This document shows positions 1 to 11,260 of a stretch of 64,000 nucleotides of DNA, one piece after another (the stretch's first letter is position 1; every line of letters starts with the position of its first letter). The stretch lies in the NCBI RefSeq assembly GCF_003369915.1, contig NC_046677.1, forward strand, positions 17,006,913 to 17,070,912, given 5' to 3'. The stretch comes from Drosophila miranda. Lineage: Eukaryota > Arthropoda > Insecta > Diptera > Drosophilidae. The position numbers and the translations under genes were made by a program. The notes under the pieces were generated by a model. It was given only the letters and a program-made list of their open reading frames with translations. It was not told where the DNA came from and did not search any database.

Positions 1-1084
<1,084 letters not shown>

Positions 1085-1647
1085 ATTTAAGACACAAAAC
1101 ATAACACAGAAAAAATACAAAACCAGTAGCTAAAGTGTACGCAAGGGAGAGCAAGAGTAAAGTATGTAAAAGACGTAGAAACAGGACAGAAAAGAGATCC
1201 CATCTAAAGGGATAAAAGTATATTTAGTGCCTGAAGATGATCATAAGAATTGACATTTTTATGTCTATATAATGTGTATGTGTAAGCATAGATCTATGCC
1301 TCTTATAAACTATCCAGATCTATCCAGATGTTTGTGGATATATAGTTGTATATCGAAAGCTACTCAAAAACCCGCCCTTTGTCTGTATTTTATAGTTTAT
1401 CGTATGATTTTCTATGCGAATGTCATTCCTAACGCTAAAACAAATAAAACACGAAAAATGCAAAAAAATGAACAAAAATTTTAGTAGAACCCACTACAAA
1501 ATGGTAATACTATACACGCATGATCTATATAAAATAATGATCTACAATATATGCAATGCTGTATGCCCATTGGCAAAAACGTTGTTGTTAAAGTCTATTT
1601 CAAGTGCTACTTATGTGTCATTGCAAAAGCTGCTTTAAATATAAAAA

Positions 1648-1678
<31 letters not shown>

Positions 1679-3072
1679 AAGCACCTAATTAAACCTATCC
1701 ACTTTAATTACATAAGCTAAAGAAAGTGCTTACATAAGAATACGACGATGAAAACTTTTTGCAATACATTTCTTAAAATGATTCTTTATTGAAGAAACCC
1801 CCATTTATGTTCTCATTCTTTGCGGTTGGCTTTTGATCAACGAATTCAATGTTTTACAAAAGTTGATTTAAATTTATGGTTTAACTAATTTTAAGTTGAA
1901 AATACAATAGAAAAAAAAAAAAAAATACACACTGCAATTAAAAAATGTTTAATTTTAATTAATTACTTTTTGCAAACGATGATCTTTTGTTATCTTACGT
2001 ACATAATTACGTTTAATTGAATCTAAAAATATATGTATAATTTTTTTATAAACTTAAAAGTACTTTTAGAATTTGGTTAGTTTATATGATTTTTTTAGCC
2101 ATTCTTGTTTAGATCCTTTAAATTTGCGTGTTCCAAACCATCATCAGTAGTTGACAAAAAAGAAAAACTATACAAAAAATCAAACAAAACCCACAAGAAA
2201 TGCTTAATTTTGAAATAAAAACGTTTTTTGACCTATGAATTTAGTTTATCATTTATTTATTGGATTACTCCAACAGTTATAGAAACTTTACTATGATACT
2301 ATATAAATACCTAAATATGAAAATGTAAATTTAGCTGTAAATTAGAGGCTTGAGCAGGACACGGCCTTATATAAACTATGTAATAATTGTGCCTATTTAA
2401 AATTTTACTTGCGCCTTTGATGTTTGTACCACATATAGTCAGTTTTTACTGAATAATCGGAATAATCCAAGGGGTTGCTTACCGTAACCTCAAACTACAG
2501 AAAATACTCGAGCAGAAATATACAAACAGCCTTAAAGTTTACAAATTTTAGCAGCCAACACTATACAAAATACTATATGAATTGCCTTAAACACATTCTA
2601 TTGAAAATGCCTTGCTTGCCATTTAATGTATGTAATATTGTAAAACTATAAAAAATATTAAAGAATAAACTGTTTGTTTTATTTCAAATTTTTAAACGTT
2701 GGTCCGAATCGCTTGTTCTGAATTTCGATATACCTGTACATGTTATCGAAAAGCAACCCTCCTAATCAGTGCTGCCAGTATTCTTTTAGATAAAGACATC
2801 CAGACTGGAAAACAAGATGAAACTCATAAAAAGTATAGAGGCTTATTTAATTCATAGTTGATCTTCACTAGTTATATCTTTCCCTTTAAAATAAGTATAT
2901 TTCTTTACTATTTTTACATGAAAAAAATATTTCAAAATATTCCTTTAAATATTGATTTGGCAGCACGATCAGCTGCTGAATAGCCTATCGCACAAAAGCA
3001 TCGATATATATTTGTACCGCGAAAATAAGTATTTCCTAGCGATAGTCCATCACTATTGTCTTTTCTGTCAAC
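1085..3072 (+). other. Mad 3' UTR and intergenic sequence up to ND-B14.5B
   Basis: Very AT-rich, with no convincing reading frame. It contains AATAAA-type signals near 1443, 2214 and 2664, a TA-rich microsatellite at about 1644-1680 and a poly-A run near 1910-1925. The promoter-side part (about 2700-3072) has GCTGCCAG and an ATCGATAT element, close to the DRE core, near 3000, which suits a housekeeping promoter for ND-B14.5B. Confidence 0.6.
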
Positions 3073-3586
3073 ATGAACGTCTCGCCCGTAAACGATCCAC
3101 TGGATTTATTGACGAATAAGGGCAATCGCCAGGCTTCTTTTCTGTCGCCCATATGGAATCCCTTCGCCTGCACCCTGGCCGGCTTCGGTCTGGCTATTTT
3201 CGTCAACTGGGGTTTCCGTAAGCCCGTAATGTCGGGTAAGTGTTGCGCTGTCTCCATGTGACGTAACATTGTTTTTGTGCTTTAAATCTAGTAGTTTAAT
3301 GCATTATGAACGTTCTCCGATAGGCATCCAGAAACATATTGCCTTTGCGGCCATTGGCGGTGGTGCCGGCTACTATTTCGACCAGAAACGAAACGAGTAT
3401 CTGGCCAAACGCGATGCCGTGCTGCGGCACTACATTGAGCTGCATCCCGAGGACTTTCCCGTGAAGGGTAAGTGGACTAGAAGTTTCAATTACTCCCGAG
3501 CGATAACTCAATTTTCTTCTGGTGTTCTCACTTCAGATCGCAAGAAGTACGCCGATGTCTTGGAGAGCTGGGTTCCGGTCCGTTAA
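3073..3586 (+). CDS. ND-B14.5B: NADH dehydrogenase (complex I) subunit C2, B14.5b
   Basis: Three coding exons (3073-3235, 3324-3467, 3537-3586) join in phase to give 118 residues, a normal length for NDUFC2. The protein is an accessory subunit of the membrane arm of mitochondrial complex I. The first exon ends in a hydrophobic segment (ACTLAGFGLAIFVNWGF), and the second begins with another (IAFAAIGGGAGYYFDQ), matching the two membrane helices of the family. The C-terminal part is charged and includes the conserved stretch YIELHPEDFPVK, followed by DRKKYADVLESWVPVR. A polyadenylation signal AATAAA lies at 3657-3662. Family assignment comes from the overall match to NDUFC2; the fly symbol is from memory. 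Confidence 0.88.
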
Positions 3587-4579
3587 GGTGCGAGCAGACA
3601 GCAGGCAGATATGTTGTGAATTAAACGATGCCCTGCAGCGCATTGTCCATATAGTTAATAAAGAAGCTTTAATTGTAATAATGAATACGAAAATGTATGA
3701 GATTCGAGCAAATCTTTACATATTTATTGAAACAAACATTTGGTTGGAATATTGTCGATTGGTGTTCTTATATACATGTATGGGCTATTGTGAATGCGCC
3801 GCGCCAGAAGAAAATTTGAAAGGCTGCTGATAAAGGCTGATAAAGTAAACCGGAACTCGGTATGATAAATAACTCTTCATCGAATGATGGGTCAAGCCAG
3901 AATAGCCAACACCTTCATGTTGATGTCAGCACTCACCTTAGATCTTTCCTGCGGCCTTTCATCCGTCTTCTCGGACCTAGGAGGTTACCTGGCCGCCTCT
4001 CTGCTCGAAACTACACTCCTCTCCTCTATCTAATCAGTGTCTATAGTTTTGTTTATAATGACTTATCTGAAACAAGATTATAAAAAAAACAAAAAAAAAA
4101 TGTTCACTTTCAATATACAATATACAATAAGTAAACCCTCAAGTACTCCACTTGAGATAAATTTCGCACCTAGTCATTGTATCTATATATTGATAGTGCT
4201 TGGGCCTGCATCTTTGGAAAGATACGAAGAAATACATTTTGCATAGATTTGGAATATATATGTATGATTAAGCTAAAATTATGGAATGGTTTAAAGTGCA
4301 AAAGATTTCCAATATATTTTGAAGATGCGCAATTAAAGTGGCACATTATCAAAAGTCAAAGTAAACAAATTCCTCATATTCGTATTGAAAATATGGTAGA
4401 ACGGGATTCCTTACTAACTACAAAGAGCCTGTATTCCCAGCCGATAAGGCGGCAGTGTCTAGACAAATGACGTCTGATTACGCCGACGCTGTCACGCAGA
4501 AACTAATTTAATTAAAAGTGAAAAGGAAACAAAACTTTTACGGGGTGCTACGACTTATTTATTTCAAGAACAAAGTAAT
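3587..4579. other. Intergenic segment, presumed rearrangement junction
   Basis: The left part is the ND-B14.5B 3' end. The right part carries the 3' flank of the first Jonah gene, including its minus-strand AATAAA at 4558-4563. Between them, at about 3850-4030, is a GC-richer block with coding-like composition but no supported gene, flanked by AT-rich sequence. From memory of the D. melanogaster map, genes on the two sides belong to bands 23D and 25B, so the break should lie here. No transposable element or long repeat is visible. Confidence 0.5.
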
Positions 4580-5410
4580 TTAGTAGGAGATGCCGGTGTG
4601 GTCGCGGATCCAGTCCAGGTAGCTGGTGACACGGGTGAAACCATCAGGAAGACCGGAGGTGCATCCGTTGGAGGCCACGAAGGAGGTGACACCAACCAGT
4701 TTGTCGCCTTCGTGGAGGACCAGAGGGCCACCAGAGTCGCCGGAACAGGTTGACTTGCCATCGGGAGTCGAGGTGCAAATGACGTTGTCGGTGACCACAT
4801 CAGTACCGTACACGCTCGAGCAGGCAGAACGGTCAATGATCTGGGAGTCGACGCAGTTCAAGTAGTCAGACACGCCGCTGTTGTCGGATGTCCTGCCCCA
4901 GCCGGAGGCCAGAGCCCACCATCCGGAGTAGGTGTTGTAGCGGTCGTTGTAGCTGGGCAGCTCCACCTTGTTGACCAGGTGCCAGAAGTCCACGTGTGGG
5001 GTGTTGATCAGCGAGATGTCGTTGTTCAGGTTGTTGGTGTTGTAGTTAGAGTGCTGTCTGAAGCTGCCGCTGTGCACGGTGTGGGTGTACTGGGCCTGCA
5101 GGCGGAAAAGGGCGCCGTAGTAGATGGTCACGGACTCGGCATCGTGGGTGCAGTGGGCGGCCGTAACCACCCAGGTGTTGCCGATGATGGATCCACCGCA
5201 CCACCAGCCGCTGCCGCTTTTGCTGAAGCCCAGGCCAACGATGTAGGGCACCTTTCCTTCGTAGGCAGGATAACCATTGGTAATACGACCTTCAATAGAG
5301 CCAGGGGACGAGCCGAGGACTGCGTCCTTCAGTGGCACAGGATCGGCCTTCTGCGGCAAAGCAGAAGCGCAGGCAAAGGCCAGGGCCAGGACAGCGAGGA
5401 ATAGTTTCAT
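4580..5410 (-). CDS. Jonah-family secreted serine protease (digestive, chymotrypsin-like)
   Basis: A single exon of 276 residues starting at MKLFLAVLALAFACASA, a clean signal peptide. An in-frame upstream Met would spoil the signal, so I did not use it. The activation site is GR|ITNGYPAYEG. The catalytic triad is visible: His in VVTAAHC, Asp in NNDISLI and Ser in CSGDSGGP. The residue six before the catalytic Ser is Ser, which in this fold favours chymotrypsin-like rather than trypsin-like cleavage. Jonah enzymes are made in the midgut. A TATA box lies on the minus strand at about 5461-5456, and the polyadenylation signal at about 4563-4558. It is a tandem paralogue of the next gene. It is either Jon25Bi or Jon25Bii; I cannot tell which. 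Confidence 0.92.
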   Translation of the reverse strand: MKLFLAVLALAFACASALPQKADPVPLKDAVLGSSPGSIEGRITNGYPAYEGKVPYIVGLGFSKSGSGWWCGGSIIGNTWVVTAAHCTHDAESVTIYYGALFRLQAQYTHTVHSGSFRQHSNYNTNNLNNDISLINTPHVDFWHLVNKVELPSYNDRYNTYSGWWALASGWGRTSDNSGVSDYLNCVDSQIIDRSACSSVYGTDVVTDNVICTSTPDGKSTCSGDSGGPLVLHEGDKLVGVTSFVASNGCTSGLPDGFTRVTSYLDWIRDHTGISY

Positions 5411-6636
5411 GTTGGACAATTTAGCACAACTGAATAATGCCAGTCCCGACAATGATTTATATAGGGAAAATAAATACTTGAAAGTTCAATCCACTTACAC
5501 CGGCAATCTTATCTTCTAGTTCCTGTGGCTCATGCCAGTCCACTCTACTCGAACCCACTCTTTTCATTCATTAACAGATTGTGCGATTCAATCACAGTCG
5601 TCGTGCAGACCTTTCGAGTTGATACCCCGATAAGTCTTGATTGCCAGCCCATTCAGAGCGTACTCCACAACAGATTCCTATAAGCCAACTCGAGGCGAAA
5701 GAAGATACGACCAAATGAAATGAGAATGAACTGATTTGCATAGTAATATTTCAGATAAAGCAGAAAAATTTCCCAAGTTATATAATTGAAAAAATTCAAT
5801 TAATCCTTGACCCTTAAAACGAAGCGGATGTAAATACTCTATGTACTTCTTGACGTTGTCTGCGATTTTCTCTGCGAGTGTCAGTTGATTTCTTTCATTT
5901 TGTGCCTCTTGTGATTAAGATGAGATATCCTTACACGCAAATTTTCTTGGATTCTTTCTGCTCCACTATTTTGCAAAGTTTGTTGCATTATTTGTTTGAC
6001 GGCGCAACTTGGCCCCCTGCATATTGCTGCCATTGTTCACTGCAACATACACAAATATTGGTCAAATTGCTGTTCTTCCTGACAAAAATCGGTATGACAA
6101 CCTTTCACTGTCCCAAAACCAGTATTATTAAAATATTTTGTATGCAACAATTCTAAAATCCCGATTAAAAAGTGGTGGGTGGTGGTAGGAAGACTAAAAA
6201 TACTCTACCACCTATTCGCCTACTAAATATACAAAAAAAGTTTCTTAAAAATCGATGGAGCCTATTGGGAGGAGTTTAACCAAAAATATACAATATACAT
6301 ATAGAATAACTTAAGGCTCATATGAGCCCAACAAGAAGAACCTTTAAAAATTCAAGGTGACTTCGGTCTATAACAAAAGCTTATATATACACAGTATTTT
6401 AACTCAATAACATTTTTAATAGGTATACATGTCGGAAACTCTTCCATCCAAGATCGAACTGAGGGACCATTGAAATAACGATTTTAAAAGAGGATCTTTG
6501 AACAGTTCAATATGTGAATTAGAAAATGTGGACGTCATATTTCTGTTGATAACTATGTACCTCTTTAATATTACAATTCACACAAATGGTTTCTTTGTTA
6601 ATGCATTTATTTTATCGAAATTTTAAAACGGACTTA
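5411..6636. other. Intergenic between the two Jonah genes
   Basis: This holds the upstream promoter region of the first protease (right of 5410, with a TATA box near 5456-5461) and the 3' flank of the second. A short imperfect hairpin with GTGGTAG/CTACCAC arms lies near 6180-6212. I see no further coding sequence. In D. melanogaster I recall three Jonah genes in this cluster; only two intact ones are present in this window. Confidence 0.5.
5454..5464 (-). promoter_or_regulatory. TATA box of the first Jonah protease
   Basis: The minus strand reads CTATATAAATC about 45 bases before the chosen start codon, which would place transcription start near 5430. A strong TATA box is typical of highly expressed midgut protease genes and supports the downstream Met as the start. 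Confidence 0.65.
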
Positions 6637-7434
6637 TTAGTACGAAACACCAGAGTTGTCCCGGATCCAATCCAATTGGTTGGTGACGCGAGTGAAGCCA
6701 GATGGAAGGCCAGCGGTACAACCGTTGCCAGCGACCCAGGAGGTGACACCAACCAGTCTGCCGCCGTCGTGGAGGACCAGAGGACCGCCAGAGTCGCCCG
6801 AGCAGGTGGACTTGCCACCAGAGGTGGAGACGCAGAGAATGCCGTCGGGCTGGGTGCCATAGGTCTTGGAGCACTCAGAGTTGCTGATGATCTGCAGATC
6901 GACACACTCCATCCAGTCGGGCTGAGAGCCGGCGGTGGTCAGACCCCAGCCGCAGGCCACGGCCCAGGATCCATCGTACATGTTGTAACGGTCGTTATAG
7001 CTTGGCAGCTCGACCTTGTTGACCATGCTCCAGAAGTCCACGTGTGGAGTGCGGATCAAAGCGATGTCGTTGCCGTTGGTGTTTGGCCAGTTGTGGTTCT
7101 GGATGAAGCTACCGCTGCTAATGGTGTGGGTGAACTGGGCGTTGGTGCGCCAGGTTGCGCCGTAGTAGACAGTCACCTGGCTGGCTCCGTTGGTGCAGTG
7201 AGCAGCAGTCAGAACCCAGTCGTGGGCAATGATGGAACCGCCGCACCACCAGCCGCCGTTGCCGCTGAAGCCGAGTCCAACAGTGTAGGGGGCCTTGCCC
7301 TCGTAGGCAGGGTAGCCGTTGACAATACGGCCATTGATCTTGGTGTCCTTCGGCAGGTCCTTGGGGTGAACCTGCTGGATAGTCTCTGCGGAGACGGCGG
7401 CCAAAGCCAGAGCCAATACTACGAACACTTTCAT
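6637..7434 (-). CDS. Jon25Biii: Jonah-family serine protease, Jon25Biii-like
   Basis: A single exon of 265 residues beginning MKVFVVLALALAAVSA (signal peptide). An upstream in-frame ATG lies almost at the predicted transcription start and is unlikely to be used. The prosegment runs to GR|IVNGYPAYEGKAPY. The triad residues are in LTAAHC, GNDIALI and CSGDSGGP, and the specificity-pocket position again holds Ser, as in chymotrypsin-like enzymes. The protein is presumably secreted into the midgut lumen. It shares long identical stretches with the first Jonah gene (for example NKVELPSYNDRYN), so the two arose by tandem duplication. I recognise the sequence as closest to Jon25Biii from memory; the paralogue number should be confirmed. 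Confidence 0.9.
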   Translation of the reverse strand: MKVFVVLALALAAVSAETIQQVHPKDLPKDTKINGRIVNGYPAYEGKAPYTVGLGFSGNGGWWCGGSIIAHDWVLTAAHCTNGASQVTVYYGATWRTNAQFTHTISSGSFIQNHNWPNTNGNDIALIRTPHVDFWSMVNKVELPSYNDRYNMYDGSWAVACGWGLTTAGSQPDWMECVDLQIISNSECSKTYGTQPDGILCVSTSGGKSTCSGDSGGPLVLHDGGRLVGVTSWVAGNGCTAGLPSGFTRVTNQLDWIRDNSGVSY

Positions 7435-7475
7435 GGTGACTGAGTAACTCATGACCAATTTCCAGCATACAGACG

Positions 7476-7483
7476 CTTTTATA
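7476..7483 (-). promoter_or_regulatory. TATA box of the Jon25Biii-like gene
   Basis: The minus strand reads TATAAAAG. A TCA initiator-like trinucleotide lies 31 bases downstream (A at 7452), the canonical TATA-to-start distance. This places the transcript start downstream of, or at, the extra in-frame ATG and supports MKVF as the true N-terminus. Confidence 0.75.
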
Positions 7484-8292
7484 CAAACACCTTATCAAAG
7501 TCCCTTCTTATGCTTGAGTGCACCCACTTGATGTTATCCTATACTAAAGAGTACATTGCTAGTTTTTAAATGAATAGATAACGTATTGGCGTATTTGACT
7601 CTTAAAGATCTAGATAGAGGCTTTTATTTCCAAAATTCTTCGTTTTGGGAAATCCTACATGCCGGTTGAAACTTGATAATAGAAAGGGAAGTTGATAACT
7701 CTTCCTAATCAAAACGGTAAGAGCAAACGTAAATAACTTTATTGATAATTCGCATTCATTGTGCTTAGGATTCGCTCACAAATCGTACTTACGTGTATCA
7801 TTTATTCCAATAGATTGCACTTAAATCATTTTTGCTCATTCACTTTCAAACAATTTCGTTTTGGCGCTTAAGTTTGGTGGGACTTTTTTGGGATTTCCTC
7901 TGAACGATTAACCCATTGTAAGCTAAGGGGGTATTTCAATTTTCCCCCGAAAATAATGAAAATTTAATAATGTTAGCGCAGTTCATGTGAAAGATATTGC
8001 GATTTTTTTTTAAGTTCAGATGAAAGATGGCATGGATAGACAAGAAGAACTTACAATCTTTAATATTCTCCACCATTTACCTCAAGTAGTTGAACTATTT
8101 AAATAGAGGGGGCATAAGTGGGCTAAGTTCGGGTTTTCATCATACGATACGCTATATTATTGTTAAGACACCAAAATTGAGGCAAAAAAAATCAAAGTCA
8201 GGTATTTAAAATAAGCCAGTCAAGTAGAAAATAGATTCATTAATTGGATAAAATTATGTGGGCTCGCTGAGAGAGGAATATAGAACTTGAAT

Positions 8293-8350
8293 TCGTATAT
8301 TTACGGTATATTTTTGTATATTTCTGAGAGTGGGACTGTATATTTGAACG
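8293..8350 (+). promoter_or_regulatory. Cluster of TATATTT core-promoter elements before Marcal1
   Basis: Four copies of GTATATTT lie within 60 bases (tcgTATATTTacg, ggTATATTTttg, gTATATTTctg, ctgTATATTTgaa). They match the TATWTTT core of fly promoter motif 6 (KTYRGTATWTTT) and sit 70-130 bases before the start codon. Confidence 0.45.
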
Positions 8351-8419
8351 ATAAATCCGCGGTCAAACTCGCGTACAAGTTTATCTTCCTTAAGCTGTTT
8401 TTAGCTATTTTTGTTTAGT

Positions 8420-11025
8420 ATGTCCACTTGTAGCATTGCTGAAATAGCACAAAAGAAGCGCGTAGCCTTGGCCAAGCTGCAAGCCAAAAAGTCGCAGCTC
8501 GTCAACTCTAAGGCGCCGACGACAAGTGCGCAGCAACAAGTACAAAATCCCTCCCAGCTGGCCTTAAAGTCTCCAGTTAACTTCTACAGATCGCCACCAG
8601 CGACGGAAAATAACAGCAGAGCAGCTTCCACGTCCAGCGCCGCGGCCGGCGACAATAGGAGCTCATCTTTTTTTAATGCCCTCAAAGCCATCAAGCAAAC
8701 CTCTGCGCGGGAACAGGGCCGCGCAGACGCCCATCCTTATCAGCGTCCTAAGGGGGACAGCAAACAACAGCAGCCAACGCTGTCCCTCGCTGAGGAGAAG
8801 GATAAGCCATTGGCGGCTGTTTTTGTTAACTGCATAACCTGTAGTGTTTATATGATAAGTGTGCGCCGTTTTGCCGCAAGAACTTCGGCCTATCACGAAC
8901 AATTGATTGCAGTATTCAAGAACATACCTACCAGATCCTATGATAGTAACACCCGGCTCTGGAACTTTGATGTCAAGGATTATCAATTGTTCGAGACACA
9001 TGTTGCGAACTTAAAGCCCAATGTGACCATTAACACCATACCTAAAAAGATCCTCGACCTCTGTCGGCAGCCACCTAAGACTCTGGAGCGTAGCGTGCTG
9101 GCATCCATCGAACCCAAGCTGGCGGACAGATTGATGCCCTTTCAACAGGACGGAGTATGGTTAGTGTGGCAGATTGCGTGGAAATATACAAAGAAAAATT
9201 CTGATTCAATTTAATTTTAGCTTCGCGATTGCACAAAAAGGACGGATTATGATCTGTGATGAAATGGGTTTAGGCAAGACCTATCAAGCTTTGGCTGTAG
9301 CTGATTACTTTAAAGAGGATTGGCCCCTGCTAGTGTGCACCACGGCCTCAACGCGCGATAGTTGGGCTGTGCACATAACAGAGCTGCTTCCCAAAGTTCC
9401 ACTCCACTACATCCAGGTGCTCAACAATAATCAGCAGTATGTAGGCGATGCCCAAGTGTTAATCACCAGCTACAACATGATGGAACGCCACATTGACAAG
9501 TTGTATCAGCGAAAGTACGGCTTCATCATCTTTGACGAATCCCATACCCTTAAGAATAGCAAGGCTAAGTGTACGGCGGTGGCAAAGAGGCTCACGGATC
9601 AGGCCAAACGAGTTGTCCTGTTGTCGGGCACTCCAGCTCTCTCACGGCCTGTGGAGCTTTTCACCCAGCTGCAGCTAATTGATAGCAAATTCCTGAATTT
9701 TAAGGAGTTCTGTAAGTCCTATAGGTCTGTTTTCATTGACTATATCCCGTCTAAAATGCTACATTATTATTCAGCTACGCGCTACTGTGATGGAAAGCAA
9801 TCACAGTTCGGCTGGGATGCCAATGGACAATCAAATTTAGAAGAACTCAAGGTTATACTCATACTAAAGTACATGATCCGGCGCACGAAATCTGAGGTGC
9901 TACCACAGCTGGCTGAAAAGAATCGGTGTGTAAATCTTTGGCCTTTATTACGAACTATACAGTTGTTATTCCGTAAATGCGTTTACTTATCCTCAGTGAA
10001 ACTGTTGTCTTAGACCCCTCTTTAATTTGGACCAACGACGAAACGAAGACCACTTTGGATGCCATGAACAAAGAGCTTCGAAACAGCAAAGGCAAGATCA
10101 TGGAAGAGATTCTACTGCGTTTCTATGCGCGCACCGCGGAGGTCAAAGCCCGTGCTGTTTGGTAACTTCTTTTGGAATACAAGAGTGAAGGATTGATACA
10201 GCTTTTTTTTTTTAGTGCCTACCTCAAATCGCTTGTCCAGGAGCAAAAAAAATTTATTGTGTTTGCCCATCATCGCGTCATGATGGATGCCATTAGCGAT
10301 TGCCTCAGCGCTCTCAATGTGCACCACATACGCATCGATGGGCAAACGCGCAGCGATCTCCGGGCGGACATGGTGTCCGCGTTCCAGAATAAAAGCAGCT
10401 GCCGGGTGGCTGTGCTCTCACTAAAGGCATGCAACGCGGGCATCACCCTGACCGCAGCCGAGCTTATAGTCTTTGCAGAGCTGGACTGGAACCCAAGTGT
10501 TGGTTATGATCGCAGGTTAAATAACGAATCATTTCGGTAATTTTTGATGATTTTCAGACGCTTGCCCAGGCCGAAAGTCGTGCCCATCGTATTGGCCAGA
10601 CAAAGACGGTGATTTGTCGTTACCTGTTGGCCAATGAAACGGCCGACGACACCATTTGGAAAATGCTAATAAACAAACAGAAGGTCCTAAGCCAAGTGGG
10701 AATCTTTGCGGAGAACCTGCAGCAGGGCACACATACATCGGCCCCCACCTCGGTGAATTTACAGCACATTTTACTTAATTCTGGAAAATATAATTTTTAA
10801 CTTTTGTAGTCCAACAAAATTGAGCAGTACTTTTCGCCTGCCAAATCTACTGTGCCTATAAAGGGCACCATCAAACAGTTCTTATCGCCAGCTCCAACGA
10901 GAACTCCTAGCGAAACCAAAAACAATCTCTTAGATAAACCAAAAGAAGACAATGAAGAGGCTGGTTTCGCAGATTTCTTTAAAGATGATGAAGATGATGA
11001 AGCGTTTATGAATTTAGATATTTAG
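8420..11025 (+). CDS. Marcal1: Marcal1, SMARCAL1/HARP annealing helicase
   Basis: Six exons (8420-9159, 9221-9925, 9997-10161, 10216-10498, 10558-10752, 10810-11025) join in phase to 767 residues. The enzyme rewinds RPA-coated DNA at stalled replication forks. Visible features: an N-terminal basic helix (IAQKKRVALAKLQAKKSQ) like the RPA-binding motif of SMARCAL1; one HARP domain around VRRFAARTSAYHEQ to WNFDVKDYQLFE; a SNF2 ATPase with Walker A DEMGLGKTYQA; a DESH Walker B (FDESHTLKNSK); and the helicase C motif SRAHRIGQTKT. The exon 4 donor is the weak GTTGGT. It is chosen because it gives NPS|TLAQAESRAHRIGQ with the frame kept, whereas a nearby CAG|GTTAAA shifts the frame. The C-terminus is acidic and follows two short KIEQYFSP / TIKQFLSP motifs. 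Confidence 0.92.
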
Positions 11026-11260
11026 TGAATAGAGTGCATTTATTTGTCGACTGTTGAATTATACAAATAAATTATAGTCTTGAATATTGTATGAACAGTT
11101 GCTATACCCTATGAAGGCTACGGATCTGCGCATGCTCCACGTTGCTCAATATTTTTCCAAGCGCCCCTGGCAACAATCAAACAAAAAACAAAAATGGTGT
11201 AGCTAACTTTTTAAAGTTGATCAAAAATAAAGTACTGTTCAGTTTGTCAGCTAAAGAAAA

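Larger units (their letters stand above)
7435..8419. other. Intergenic, divergent promoters of the Jonah protease and Marcal1
   Basis: AT-rich and non-coding. It holds the protease TATA box on the left, and near the Marcal1 start a cluster of four TATATTT-containing elements (about 8293-8350) that fit the fly core-promoter 'motif 6' type. Confidence 0.6.

Noticed and set aside
1644-1680. TA-repeat tract
   Set aside because: An ordinary microsatellite in a 3' UTR; no sign of a mobile element end.
4979-5404. 141-codon plus-strand frame opposite the first Jonah gene
   Set aside because: Antisense shadow of the protease exon, with no motif or promoter of its own.
6586-7443. Long plus-strand open frame (285 codons) opposite the Jon25Biii-like gene
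   Set aside because: It is the antisense shadow of a GC-rich, codon-biased exon; the minus strand has the protease motifs, signal peptide and TATA box.
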